From Adiantum capillus-veneris (lineage: Eukaryota > Streptophyta > Polypodiopsida > Polypodiales > Pteridaceae), in NCBI GenBank assembly GCA_014529385.2, contig CM043966.1, forward strand, positions 95,441,087-95,505,086: 64,000 nt of DNA, given 5' to 3'. The position numbers and the translations under genes were made by a program. Below are positions 38,390 to 51,070 of this stretch, piece by piece (the first letter of the stretch is position 1; each line of letters starts with the position of its first letter). The notes beneath the pieces were generated by a model. It did no database searches. It saw only the letters and a list, made by a program, of their open reading frames with translations, and was not told the DNA's origin.

Positions 38390-40060
38390 CTTCATCTTGT
38401 TTGACCTTGGCTCTACTCACAACTTTATATCAACGGAGTTGGCCACTAAGTTGGGCATTCAAGCTTTCGAGATGGGAGATATTGTAACTTCCAATGGAGC
38501 TTTCAAGGGATAGCAAGCTTCCGTTACTCCCTTGATTGGGAAGTTGAGGCTTCATGTCCAAAGCTACGTCGACAAAGAAGACTTTTTTTATCTCTCCTCT
38601 CCAACATGAGGATGTTATCATAGGGGCACCATGGTTCAACCGCATGGCTGCCAGCATGAAGTTCCCTGAAAGGAGAATCTATTTCACCTACAAGGAAAAG
38701 AGCATGTACATAGATGCTAATGACTCGAGGAACACCATATCCCCGGTAAATACGCTTGCTTTTGATAAGTCAATGAAAAGCTCTATTTTTGCGTATATGA
38801 TTTTTGTTAGAGAAACTATAGATGATTCTAATGTTTTCACAAGTAACACTAAAGGGAATCAAGAGGAATTAGAGTTGTTTAATTTCCTGAATGGATTCCA
38901 AGATGTTGATGACATCCCTAGTGAGCTACCTCCAAAATGAGGGGATGATGACCATGCAATAGAGCTTCTACTAGGAAGCTCACCGCCTAATAAACCTCTT
39001 TATTGAGTTTCACAAGCTCAACAAGAGGAGATCATGAGGCAAGTGCATGAATTGGTGGAAAAAGGGATGGTGAGGCCTAGCTCCTCTCCATTCTGTTTAC
39101 TAGTACTTTTAGTGCAAAAGAAAGATGGTACATATCACATGTATGTCGACTATAGAGCACTAAACTGGATCACTATAAAAAAAAATATATCCTGTCCCAT
39201 CGGTAGAAGGTCTATTTGATAAGTTACAAGTTTTGGCCTGAAAAATGCTCCAGCCGCATTTAAACTCATGATGGACAAAAATCTTCAGGCCACTCAAATT
39301 CTCTTGAGGAGTACAAGTGACACCTCCAGGTAATCTTTCAAGTTGTGAAGAGAGAATAAGATTTTCATTAATCAAAAGAAAAGTGAATTTTTCCTACAAG
39401 AGATTCAATATTTTGGTCACATTATCTCTCAAGATGGTATCTGTATGGATCCATCAAAGTTGGAGGTAATAAAATCATGGCCTAATCCAAGGAATCTACA
39501 TGAGCTAAGAAGCTTTATTGTTATGTGTGCATACTATAGACGCTTCATAGCAAAATTCTCTCAAATAGCAGGACCATTGTATGACTTAACAAAGAGGATC
39601 GTTAAGTACTCATGGACTGCTCTACAGAACAAAATGCTTTTGACAAGCTGAAAGAGAAGCTTACCTCTCAACCAGTCCTCATACTTCCGGCTCTGTCAAA
39701 TCCTTTTGAGGTCCAATGTGATGCTTGTGGTCATTGCCTTGGAGCAATTTTGCTTCAAGAAGGGCATGCCATAGCATATGAGAGCCAAAGGCTCAATGCC
39801 GATGAACGGGTCTTGGGCATATACAAAAAAGAGCTTTTAGCTATTCTACATGCCCTAGACACATGGAAGCACTATCTCTTGGGGGCTCCATTCATCCTAC
39901 GAATGGATCACAAAGCCTCAAGAACTTCATGACACAAACCAAGGTTTTTGAAAAACAAATGAGGTGGGAAAATATTCTTTTGTAATTTAAATTTCATATT
40001 GCTCACATTGCTGGCAAGCACAATCAAGTGGTCTATGCACTTTTATAACGGCCAAGGGTA
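38390..40060 (+). pseudogene. Gypsy D protease-RT-RNase H
   Basis: The protease reads LFDLGSTHNFISTELA (DLG in the catalytic position). Pre-RT frame 38554-38940 follows (DDIPSELPPK). RT block LVQKKDGTYHMYVDYRALN is at about 39100-39160, with FGLKNAPAAFKLMMD near 39235. The palm YxDD is not seen between these blocks, so it is deleted or unreadable. The connection is present (FGHIISQDGI, LHELRSFIVMCAYYRRFIAKFS). RNase H lies at 39612-39932 (FEVQCDACGHCLGAILLQEGHAIAYES, with YKKELLAILHALDTWKHYLLG). Several frame changes and stops occur. Confidence 0.9.
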
Positions 40061-40063
40061 AAT

Positions 40064-40550
40064 GTGGTGTCTATAGAAACTCACAATGATTTATCTTTTA
40101 TGATAGATGAGTATGCTATTGACCGAGACTTTAAGTACGTAACTACAACCTTTGTATTAGGGAAGAAAAAAAAAGAACCATTCACCTTGGAGGATGGTTA
40201 TCTTTCAAACAGCAATAGGCTATGTGTTACTCACCCATACAATAAGAAACTCATGTATGAGTCGCATGCTTCTCATTATGCGGGGCAAAGAAGGATTCCA
40301 TAATCTACTCTTTGAGGAGTAGAAATGTATTTCTGTTGGTCTACCATGAAAAGTAAGCATACAAGAGTATGTTTCAAAATGCATGGTATACCAAAAATTG
40401 AAATGTGATCGAGGGAAGCAACTTGGATGGTTTCAGTCACATGCTTAGCAAGAAAGCACACTCTATGCCTGTCAAAAAGACTATTAAGGCACATCAAATG
40501 GAAACCCTCTCTAGATCTCAAATTTTTAATTATCATGGCTTGCCAATATC
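40064..40550 (+). pseudogene. Gypsy D integrase, left part
   Basis: Contains the pre-integrase stretch (DEYAIDRDFKYV, FTLEDGYLSNSNRLC) and HHCC remnants with YESHASHYAGQRR. It is broken by solo LTR F at 40556, within the region matching HGLPMSVV of element C. Confidence 0.8.
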
Positions 40551-40555
40551 CATAG

Positions 40556-40639
40556 TATTAGGAAATATGACGTAGCTAATAGATATTTGAGTAGATTTTT
40601 TAATGGAGAGAGATAGATTTCACACACAAGAGATTATAG

Positions 40640-40698
<59 letters not shown>

Positions 40699-41341
40699 CA
40701 CGATATACATGGTTCACCCAATGTGGGCTACGTCCATGGGAAAGCAGCCACTCAATGGCTTTAGTACTTCAAAACAAGAAGTAGTTTACAAAGGGATTAT
40801 ACCCTTAATGGAGCTCCCGCCTTGCTTCACTCTCACCACCTCACACTCACATTGTTGCATCAACTTCACACTATGAAATGTGTGTAGAAATGGCCTCCTT
40901 TTATAGGCCAAAAGGGTTGCCCTCTCTATGAGAGGCAGCCATGTGTAGCCGCCCTTATGTAGATAAGTCCAAATCGGATCCTTCAATCCGCCCATGTGTG
41001 GCCGCCCTTGAGAAGAAAAATCCGCTTTTGAATTCGGCCACCGGCCACTGGCCATTGACTTTCGACCACCGGCCACCGGCCATCGGCCAACCGATCGGTT
41101 GTTTTCCGACCACTTTCCGGCCGCCGTCCGGCCATAATATTCCGGCAAGAAAAAAAAAAGTCTCGGGGGCTTACGTCCCCGAGGCCCCTAAAGTTGCCCT
41201 TGATTTTTGGCCGTGAAAATTTTGGTTTCCGGCAAGTGATTTGCCTTCACGCACGATGGCTTCTCCTCATAGTGGGGGCCTTACAAATGTGCGCTTTTAC
41301 CACAAAAAATTACAAGGGTAAATCAGGCTCCATACTTAACA
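40556..41341 (-). mobile_element. Solo LTR F inside gypsy D
   Basis: A 786-bp insertion flanked by CATAG duplications (40551-40555 and 41342-41346). Ends are TATTAGG... and ...CTTAACA, fitting a TGTTA...TAACA LTR with one mutated base. No internal coding DNA is present, so it is a solo LTR. A TATAAAA promoter motif lies on the minus strand (40899-40905), and a (GA)n tract at 40643-40694. A CCGG-rich segment (41030-41150) matches the LTR-like DNA at 11523-11950. Confidence 0.85.
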
Positions 41342-41346
41342 CATAG

Positions 41347-42265
41347 TGTCGGACAAAGATCCTAAAATGACCATTATAAATTTCTAGAATGGTCTCTATG
41401 AGAATCTAGGAAGTAGATTAAATTTCTCTTTTGGCCTATCACCCACAAATGGATGACCAAAGCGAAATAACTAATCTAAGAATTATTGAATCTACTAAAA
41501 GTCTATGTCATGGAAGTAGATCAACGTTCTCAATGGGATAAGTACCTACTTCTTATATAGTATCCGTACAATGACATTGTACATACTCTATGGGGAAAGC
41601 ACCTTTTAAGGTTAAAAAGGGAAGACCCAAAAGTCCCTTAATACTTAAAGTATATGGGAAGATCTTTGTTGCTGATGAATATAACCGAGACTCACAAGAA
41701 TCTTTTTCAAAGTTTAAAGAGGTTATATCCATTTCAAAGCAAGGCAAAAAAGGTTGCTGCTAAAAAGCATAGAAGAGCCTTAGCCTTTAAGGAAAATGAG
41801 TGGGTCTTGCTAAAGTTTCTCAAGGCTTGTCTAAGGCATACTACGGATAAGGCATACTACGGGCAAGAATCCTACGAGCCACCAAGAGTATTATGCTAAA
41901 CTAGCAAAAAGATGGTATGGTCCTTTCTTTAAAATTCTTAAGCCAATCAATGAGATGGCTTATAAGTTGCCCAACCATTGGCTCATTCACAATGCTAACC
42001 ATGTGAGCCTACTCAAGCCTTACAAAGGAGAGCCACCAAAAGAACCAACGATGGAGGACCCGCCAAAGATCAAAGATCAAGAAGAGGTGTTGCAATCCGA
42101 ATCGATTCTTCGACACAAACACAAGATACCAAGAAACAGTAATGTCATCCAAAGATATCTTGTTAAGTTTAAGAATTATCCTTTTAAAGATGTTAGATGG
42201 ATGCAAGGAACCTAGCTTAAGGATAATATGGACCTTGTCAATGCTTACAATGCTACACTAGAGTA
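41347..42265 (+). pseudogene. Gypsy D integrase C-terminus with chromodomain-like tail
   Basis: Continues D's integrase after F. The blocks are KKHRRALAFKENEWVLLKF, MAYKLPNHWLIHNANHVSLL and the tail ILRHKHKI, then YLVKFKNYPFKDVRWMQ and LVNAYNATLE. The last part has the YLVKWKGYP-like core and acidic ending of the chromodomain carried by many plant gypsy integrases (chromoviruses). Stops interrupt it at about 41898 and 42213. Confidence 0.8.
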
Positions 42266-42587
42266 AGCAAATGAAAATGCATTTTAAATGAACAATGTTT
42301 TTGTCTTATAAGACTCGTTCTCTTTCTTTTATTGTGCACAAAATTTAAGAAGTATGCATGCTTAGGATCATGTTTGTGGTGACGACGTCTCTCAAACACC
42401 AAGTAGAACTTGTCACTCTACTTTGGAAGTATGATATGGACTAAAGAGCAGATATGCTTGCGGCAGCTAAGTCTCTTGAGCACCAAATGGATTAGTCATC
42501 CATTCTGGAATGATGGCGTAGGGTAAAAAGGGATCCTCTACCCTCTAAGAAACATAGACTAATGACTACTCTTTATCTTCTCTACCT

Positions 42588-43332
42588 CATTTAATATTGG
42601 AAGATAAAAGGGGAACAAGAGTTATAATATAGATATGTGCTTCTAGACCAATCTCAACAAGGGACCAAAAGGAGAAATGGTTGCATCTCAATAGGGGTCA
42701 AAAGGAGACGGTCTACAAAAGAGCAATGTGTAATACGTGCTTGTAGATTTACCTCAGCAAGGGACCAAGAGGAGAGATGGTTACATCGCAATAGGGGTCC
42801 AAAAGGAGGTAGTCTATCAAAGGGCAACATGCATCTAATAGAGATTACAATACCTTAGGGTTAGATTCATTAAAGACCTCCAAACGTTAGTGTTAGAAAG
42901 TCCTTTGACCTTAGACAAGCTAGGGTTGACCTTGAGGTGGGAATCCTACCCAAGCATGAGGTGATTGTCGGCTTGCTCACTAAAGTGCTTAAAGTGTTTG
43001 TGGGAACCTTTTCCAAGCTTGAGGTGATTCTCATGCTTAAACAACTAAGGTTCTTGAAGTGTTCAATTCAAAGATAAACTCTCAAGAGGCATAAATGGTT
43101 TCCATGTTTAATTGACTAAGTGCTTGAAGTGTTCAATTCAAACCATATGACTTAAGAAACATAAAAGAAACATGTCAAAATCCTCCACATGTGGCCTTCA
43201 TGATGTGATTGAATCCTACTGGAGAGGCTTTAAAGGGTTCCAATGAGAATTTAGATGCATAAAAATAAATAATTAAGTTCTTTCTCTCAAAGAGGAAAAG
43301 AGGACACATATCCAAATGATATAAGTAAATAA

Positions 43333-43393
<61 letters not shown>

Positions 43394-44094
43394 TGGGTAT
43401 ACTCTTCCATACACACACACACACACTCATTGTGTGAAGTGCAAAGTGCAAGAGCTCCATCTCCTTCTCCAAGCTTGTTGAGAAGTGGAGAGCCGACACC
43501 AACACTCTTGGCTACGTAATGCAAATCCAACCAAGAGCCATGCTTCAATGCTTAAGCTTGTCATCTTCTTCATCTTCATTACTATGCTATTATGCTATGC
43601 TAAGCGAAGATTGATGTTAAGATTTCTTTCTCTTATGAATGATTCTTCTTCCTCTTCCCTACCCTCATTCCCCGCTAGCTTTTTTCACCTTTGAAGGTGT
43701 TTGAGGCCTTGTGACTGAGGCTTGGGATAGTTAATGATTTTTTCAAAGTTTATGTTATGCTCTTGATGCATGAAGCTTCCCGTCTTCATTTCATCACCTA
43801 GGTCACAAGTAACACAAAGATTGTATTGTACCAAGTCTGGAGAATCTATAATACAAACGTCTTTTGGAGTGGGAACCGGCTCCAAGTAAATCTAATCCTT
43901 AACTATTGTCATATTCTCTCATACTCTCTCTCTTGCAAAAGTATTGCTCATGTCAAGTTAATTAAGTACTACGTTCATGTTGCTACCATCAATTAAGTTC
44001 ACCTCTATGTTCTTAATGTAAACTCACAAAAATGCTTAATCTAATTCTCTTAATTCTGCTTTCTCAAAGTTCATAGGCCATTTCTATATTTACA
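42588..44094 (+). repeat. 3' LTR of gypsy D (left end missing)
   Basis: About 1.5 kb collinear with the D 5' LTR, containing (GA)n 43336-43390 and (CA)n at about 43412-43426. Its first ~50 bp, including the TGTCATAAAA start, are deleted together with the end of the internal region. It ends TTTACA at 44094, followed by the AGACC duplication (44095-44099). Confidence 0.88.
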
Positions 44095-44099
44095 AGACC

Positions 44100-44520
44100 T
44101 CTAGCCTTTAAACAAAATGATTGGGTCTTGCTTAAGTTTCCCAAGGCTCCATTAAGGAACACCATTTGGGCAAGAATCCTACGGGACACCAAAAGTATTA
44201 TGCTAAGTTAGCAAAAAGGTACTATGGTCCCTTTCAGATTCTTAGGCCAATCAATGAGATGGCCTATCAACTCAAGTTGCCCAACCATTGGCTCATACAC
44301 AATGCTTTCCACGTGAGCCTACTAAAGCCTTACAAAGGAGAGCCATCTCAAGAACCAACCATTGAAGACCCACCGAAGATCAGGACCAAGAAGAGGTGTT
44401 GCAACCTAAGTCCATTCTCCGACATGAAGACAAAGTATTGAGAGGCGGTAAGGCATACAATTAAAGGATAACCTAAACCTTGTCAATTCTTATGATGATT
44501 CCCTAGAGTAAGCAAATGTA
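44100..44520 (+). pseudogene. Gypsy C integrase, right part
   Basis: Continuation of C's pol after element D: PLAFKQNDWVLLKFPKA in the frame that ends at 29440. Then YYAKLAKRYYGPFQILRP and NHWLIHNAFHVSLLKPYKG follow in frame 44166-44441. The chromodomain-like tail is degraded. The stretch 44521-44863 is non-coding 3' leader to the LTR and ends in the purine tract AAGAGAGAGG. Confidence 0.88.
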
Positions 44521-44863
44521 AATATGTATAAATGAACAAAGTTTTGTCTTATAAGACTCTCTTTTCTTTATTGTGCACAAATGTTAATAAGTATGGATGC
44601 TTTGGATCATGTTTGTGGAGACGACGTCTCCCGAACACCAAGAAGAGTTTGTCACTCTACTATGGAGGATTGATACGGACTAATATGCAAACATGCTTGC
44701 GGCATCTAAGGCTCTCAAGCACCAAATGGACTAGTCATCCATTTTGGAATGGTGTCATAGGGTAAAATAGGGATCCTCTACCCGCTAGCAAACGGACTAA
44801 TGACTAGGCTTTATCTTCTCTACTTCATAGTCGAGGACAACTATGATTTAAAGAGAGAGGTAA

Positions 44864-46415
44864 TGTCATAAAAACTAATATTTACTTCTCCCAAATGATT
44901 TTCTCATGTTAAAATAATCATTTAATATGGAGAAGTACTAGGGGAGTAAAAGCTAGAATATTGGTAAGGCAGCCAGACCGCCGGTCTCAGCAGGGATCCG
45001 AAGGAGGGAAAATAGGGATCCAAAGGGGGGCAGTCTGCAAAAGAGCAATGTACATCAATGGAGCTTAGAAGACCTAAGTTTCAGCTCCATTAAGACCTCC
45101 AAAGGCTAAGGTTCCAAAAATTAACTAAAAAGTCCAATGGCCAAAGGTGGGAAAATTGGATGGTTATGGGAAGACTAAAAAGTATTCCCACATCCCTAGG
45201 AAGGAGGGGGTGAGCCCTAATGATAGGGGATGAGAGAGAAACACACACATACACACTCTCTCCCAAGCTCTTCCCAAAGGTAAGAATGGACACATGGAAG
45301 GCTCTTAGGCCACAGTTGCCCCTAATCTCCCCTCAAATCCTATTGGATGGCCATAGAGGTGGACCAATGAGAATTAGGGTAGAGTAAAATTAGTCTAATC
45401 AATTTAAAAATTATTGATAAAAGAATCAATAGAAATGAAGCTCCCTAGAAGACTATTGGACAGTCTACCAAGGGGTCCAATGAGCATCCAACAGACCAAT
45501 GGCTTGCTTGATTCCTATTGGCCAGAAGATTAAAAGGTCCAATGAGAGTTTAAATGAATTATTTAATTACCTTAAGCTCTCACAAAAGGGGAAAGGGGGA
45601 CACTTGTCACAAGGCTATCAATTATACTTCTTAATTCCTATTGGTTAAGCTTTGCAGGAACCAATGGGAAGCTAGTAAGAGCTTTTTGGAAGAGGGGTCG
45701 ACCAAGAGAGAGAAAAGGTTGGCATTGTTACACTAACTCACTTTGCTACACACGCGCACAACTTATGTGTTGAGCAAGAACTCCATCTCCTTCTCCAAGC
45801 ATTGAGAAGTAGATGCCTACACCAACAACTCTTGGCTATGGAATTTAAATCCAACCAAGAGCCAAGCTTCAATGGCATGCTCATCTCCTCTACCATGCTA
45901 ATTACTAAGCAAGTTATGCTATTAGAGTGATTACGTGAGGAGAATACTTCTTTCTCGTAAGATACGTCTTCTTCCTCTCAATCTTTCCTCATTCCCTACT
46001 AGCTCTCACCATTTTTGAAGGTGTGTGAGATCTTGGGACTGAGGCTAGGGACACTAGGTGTGTTTTTCAAGCATAATTTGGTGCATGAAGCTTCCATCTT
46101 CATTGCACCAACGAGTTTGGTCAAGGAACACAAGAATTGTATTGTACAAAAGTTCCCCTTGATGGGAGAATCTATAATACAAAACCTTTATGGAGGGGAG
46201 GACCGACTCCATCTAAATCCGGTCCTCAACTATTGTCAATTGTTCTATTTCTCTCTCTTTTCAATTATTTTCTATGCCAAACTAGCTAGGTGTAAATTGC
46301 TATGTTGCTTTCTCAAACTAAGAACTCTCTCTATGCTCATTAGGAACTTGTTCTTAATTAAATGCTCACTATGTTATCATTTTCCGCTCCACACAAGTTA
46401 CTAGTGCATTAAATG

Positions 46416-46420
<5 letters not shown>
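44864..46420 (+). repeat. 3' LTR of gypsy C
   Basis: 1557 bp, from TGTCATAAAAACTAAT to AAATGTTACA. It is full length, showing what the C 5' LTR has lost, and runs directly into (CA)n. Confidence 0.93.

Positions 46421-46454
<34 letters not shown>
46421..46454. repeat. (CA)n microsatellite, right border of gypsy C
   Basis: About 34 bp of CA repeats immediately after the LTR end, then TATATAT. Confidence 0.95.
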
Positions 46455-46461
<7 letters not shown>

Positions 46462-48026
46462 CTTGAGGCTTCTCCATAACCAGAAGAGCTCTCTTACTAT
46501 GAACCCACCCTCCCACCCATGGCTCTCCTCATTTATCATCCTCCCTAGCTCGCTTCACCTAACAGTCAGTTTGGTAGAAATCAAGCTACTCTAACAAGAT
46601 AGCTAAATTAGATCCACTCTACTTGGCTGTCAATATTTGCAACATTGGCTATCCAGCTAGCCATCTTATATCTTGTTCAATATAGATAAGTTATGGTTTA
46701 ACCTAGCTAGCTATCTAAGTTGGTTAACTACATGGTAGCTAATTGGCTAACTGGCGAGCTTGCTCATTAGATAACTAGTAGTTGTTAACCTAAGTATTCA
46801 CTTAGAGGTAGTGAAGATGCTAGTGGCATAGTGGTTATACATAGATAAACATATAGCAAGCAAGATAGTTTGGCTTTAGAGTCTGTTTGGTATTGAATGG
46901 CATAGCAAGTAAGTATGTTGATAATTAAGGTATCTAGCCAGTCTAGTATGCTAGTGATCTACTTAGCTACTTAAGAAGGTATCTATTTAGTGACTATCTA
47001 GATATCCAACTAGTTGACTAGGCACCTAGAATGGTAGCTACCTCAAAACTTTAAATGCACTCTTCTTGGATAATTATATTTGCAACTGACCGATATAGCT
47101 AGGTGTAGGTGTGTCAACATAGCTACACATGAGATAGAGGGACTACTACTATAAATAAACAAAGTAACAAGAGTATCTTCTTTGAGTAAGTGAATGACAT
47201 CTTTTTGTAGAGAACTTGAGAAGGGTATATGATAGAATTTATTAGCACCTTGCGACTAGTCTCTAGCTAGTAAAATTGTACCTAGCTACCTAGCGTTTTT
47301 TGTATCTTGTCATCTAGTTAAGTAGTAAGGAAGGTCTAACTCATATATCCGTACATATCTGAATGTCATATGCTTATTTAATTCATTTTATGTTTCTAAG
47401 TGAAATCATTGACTGTGACTCAAAGGTAAGAGAATCTACAAGTGGAGAACCCTACCTTGGAATAAAGGCCCCAAGCTTTGTAAATGTTCAAAAAGGTGAC
47501 GCTTTAGGTCAATTTATACAGGCATAACCTATGCCTCCTATAGTTATATTTAGAAATTGTGGACTATCTTAGGATGATTCTACACATCTATGTATGATGT
47601 CACAATTCCAAGATATTCTATGGTATGGCAAATGCGGCTAAATTTGAAAAGAAAAATGTAAAGATTGTATATTTGGTTTGGCTATTGAATTTATTCTCTA
47701 AGCTAGGTAAAATGCCCCTAAAAGGCTTTGCATTTAAAAGATTTTGCCAACTAGGGTTTCTTCAAACTTAGCCCTGCTCATAGTTTGTGAGTATTGCTAA
47801 AAAAATAAGTTGTTTTTTCAAAGAGATGGATCGCTTCTTTGAGATTTTGCATTTTTATTTATGATTTTTTTCCATGTTAATTTAACATCTTCTTTCGTTT
47901 ACCTCTCACTAGATTTTTCATCAACACCAACTTATTTTCCCTAGTTACTTACTCCTTGAACAATACAACATCCAAAAGGTTTTAGATTTTTAAATTGTCA
48001 AGGTCAATAAACACAAACATGCACAA
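46455..48026. other. Non-coding stretch rich in TAGCTA words
   Basis: No gene seen. From about 46560 to 47340 the DNA is strongly enriched in CTAGCTA, TAGCTA, GCTAAC and ACTAGT words, like cryptically simple DNA. The remainder is plain AT-rich sequence. Confidence 0.55.
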
Positions 48027-48069
48027 TGTGTGTGTGTGTGTGTGTGGGGGGTGGGATGGGGTTTTTTTT

Positions 48070-48100
<31 letters not shown>

Positions 48101-48130
48101 GGGGGGGAGAGAGAGAGAGAGAGAGAGAGA
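48027..48130. repeat. (TG)n - T18 - G28 - (GA)n simple-sequence cluster
   Basis: (TG) 48027-48046, a T run 48062-48079, an uninterrupted run of about 28 G (48080-48107), then (GA) to 48130. The G run could form quadruplex DNA. Its exact length is a likely place for sequencing error. Confidence 0.9.
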
Positions 48131-48765
48131 CCATAATCTTTATACTTTGGTTTTAAGGAAGGGATAGGTAGCAACAAAAAGAGATAGCATGCACTGAATG
48201 TCAAATAACATTGAAAAACAAATACCCTTGAAGTGAGGGATGGATAGCTTGAAAAAAAAGATAGCATGCAATGAATGTCAAATAACATTCACATAATACA
48301 CTTGAAGTGTCCTAAAAAACAATTGAGATGCAAAATCATGAAGTAAAAGTTTGAATGTAGCAAATCAAAATACCTAGACCTATGCAAGGCACTAAGCATG
48401 CATTTTCACATTTGGAAAACATGTCTAGCACATAGTTCAAACTCATCTATAAAACCTACAAGGAGCCATTTACACATATAGACATGAAATCAATAGTTTG
48501 TCTCTTTATTATATCAATCAAAGTAGAGTATACTTTCATGTTGAAGCGAACAAGTTTAAAGCGAACAAGTTTAATCGGCATACTTTAGAGAGAGCTATTT
48601 CTTTTGGCTCACGATGCCTAAGCTCCTAAATGGAGAGATCCAATCAAAAGATACAAATGCTAAGAAAACAATATACTTAAGTGCTTAATATATATATATT
48701 TACATACATACACACTTTATATAAAAAGAGATTCAACCTGTGCGCTTCTCCTGCTAAAGGGTCTC

Positions 48766-48976
48766 AAGAAGAGCCCTCGTTTGGGCGTACATGTCTCAAG
48801 ACCTCCTGTAGCCGGTGTATGGTCGCCTCCAACTCCTCGTCAAGGAGCTGATGATACTCTATGATGTCCTCTCTTATCTGCTCTCTCAGAACGCTAACAG
48901 CTCATAACATGCTCTTCAGCATCAGTAGTAGCTCCACTCGACTGAGGGAGGAGCCATCGAAATGATCTGTTTGAAA
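48766..48976 (-). pseudogene. Unidentified coiled-coil exon-like fragment
   Basis: On the minus strand a pyrimidine-poor but AG-ending intron-like sequence (CAAACAG) precedes a frame reading HFDGSSLSRVELLLMLK. After one stop it continues SVLREQIREDIIEYHQLLDE and LEATIHRLQEVLRHVRP before a final stop. The heptad pattern suggests a coiled coil. No family was recognised. It could be the last exon of a decayed gene or transposon. Confidence 0.35.
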
Positions 48977-49024
48977 ATTTTAGGTTTTAGTCAAATGTAA
49001 AACAATCCATAGAGCTTCTCTAAG

Positions 49025-49766
49025 GAAATTTTGTCCCGTATCTTAACAAGACATGCTTAGGCAGTATGCTAGTCAGTACCATACTATTATGATTGGTGGA
49101 CACACATTGGCATGATTTTATGCATCTATGCTTGAGCAGTGATTGAGCGGGATGGGCAAAGAGGGTTAGGGTCAAAGAGCCCTAGGCTGTTTTTGGTAGA
49201 TGTAGAGACAAGGTGGTGCACCTCTCACAACACAACAGGTCCTTGAGGAGGCTAGGGTTGAGATCTATCGATGAGTACGCTGACGAATGAAATTCATTAG
49301 TTCTCAAAGCTGAAAATGTTAGCTATCTTGGGCTAAAAACACTAGCCTTTCAGCATACAACCAGACGCTCCCCAAACATCTCGGGATGCGTTGTTTGAAG
49401 GTTTTCTAGCATACAACAAAATTCTCTCTAGCCATCCCATCTGCTTTGTTTCGAGGTTTTCGGGCATACAATAAATGATCCCCTGACATCTCATGTACGT
49501 CAAGAAAAAAACAACATTTCTCACTACTCCACCTGGGAGAAAACCACCAAGCAATAAAATTAGTATTAAAACCAAATTTAAACAATACCATCCATTTCAA
49601 ACAAATTCTAAATAGGATCACTAATTAAGTTCTCAAACAAAATTAAGAAAACTGCTAATTCAAGCTGAAAAAGCATTCTCGACATCAATCGAGCTCAAAA
49701 GCCTCGGGTTGTTTTTGCTAGAGTTGTGCACACAGGGAGAATCTCTTGAGCAGATCACACAATGGA
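49025..49766. repeat. Dispersed repeat R, copy 3
   Basis: Uninterrupted copy of the repeat seen at 12240/18332 and 18835. It ends at about 49766, exactly where similarity to the DDE transposase begins, so the two may belong to one element or the repeat may have inserted beside it. Confidence 0.8.
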
Positions 49767-51070
49767 AGAGCTAAATGCCAATGAGAAGAGAAACACCTCT
49801 TTAGGTGTTCATCCCAAGAAGAATATTTGGTGGCTAGCAGCTTTTCATCTCCCACACAAGACACATGAGTCTCTCAAATGGTATTTTAGTCACACCCCAA
49901 TCATTGATGTCATTCGGCAACAACAAGAAGGACAACGATTGCAGGTTTCAAGTCTGGGTACGCTCCAAGTGGAGTGGCATTTGGCAAGAGACTTGAAAAC
50001 TCTCAAGTGTATTAGGCTGCAAGCAAGGTGCAATGACCCTCTTTCCATGCATTTATTGCTGCCACAATAAATTCTCATTAGGAACTGAGGGCAAGGGCTC
50101 AAAGGCCAGCAAGTCAAAGGGAGGTAAGGGTGAGGGTGTTCAAGTTGCAGTCAACTCTGCAAAAGGCATGCTCACTACAAAAACAGTGGGTAAAGCACTA
50201 CAACAATGGTTTCAAGGTATCCTCAGTTGTAACCAGAGTGTACCCCCCTAATTGAGACATGGACGATCCAAATTGGGATCCTATTTTACCGATTCCTTTG
50301 ATAAATGTGCATGTGTGCACTCTTCATGCATGTCTATAAATTCTCGACAAGTTGCTTATTCTCCATAGTAATTATGCTTGGAATATGGAGCTTGCAGAAA
50401 GAAGGGAAGAGTGTATCAGAGAACTTGAATCTATTCTATCAAGCGTTGTCCTACATGGGGGTGCAGTAGAGTTATCAAAGGACAAGAAGGCATCTGGAAG
50501 TACACAGGATCGTCCTAATAAAATATGTATGGGTGGTAGTAAAGCTAGGCATATGCTTTCAGACTATTTTGACTTCCAAAGTCCCACTGAGTTTCAATTG
50601 TGGAAAAAGTTGAGTGAAATTACCACCTATAGAGGTAAAGAATCTGCCCTAGGAATTAAGCATGCTTGTGTGTGGCAGTATGTAGATGATATTTTTTGTT
50701 TGCTTGAAAAGGCAAAGCTAACTTGTGAGGAGATATCCACCTTAAAGTTTGTAATCAATAGTTTCACAACGCAAATGGTGGATGCATGGGGGGAGACGCA
50801 CATAACACGTTACATGGTGGGTTGAACACATTTCCTTTGCAGTAAAAAAACATCAATGTTTGAACTAAAGTTTTATTATTTTTGCAGCACATTATTTTTG
50901 CTCATAGCTCATTTTTTCTCAACACATTTGGTTCATTGGGCATTTGGAGTAGCCAAGGAATGGAGCGCTCACACTATCAAGCAAAAGCAGTGTATTTTAA
51001 AAATACACTTCTATGGAGGTGGGAGGAAAAAGAGCAATGCCCTACACAAAATGTTCAATTGGTTCTAAGA
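49767..51070 (+). pseudogene. DDE-type transposase, decayed copy 1
   Basis: Diverged relative of the gene at 61165-63673. Shared blocks in order: NIWWLAAF; LQVEWHLARDLKTLKC (second Asp block); then, after a frame change, FPCIYC. The AWNMELAERREECI to SSVVLHGGAVEL stretch follows (50370-50470), then MGGSKARHMLSDYF, FQLWKKL and AWGETHITRYMV (end of frame at 50823). After a TTTTTGCAG acceptor (exon start 50888) come HIIFAHSSFF and IWSSQGMERSHYQAK (Glu block). A further frame change then gives KMFNWF. The N-terminal half with the first Asp is absent. Confidence 0.85.
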
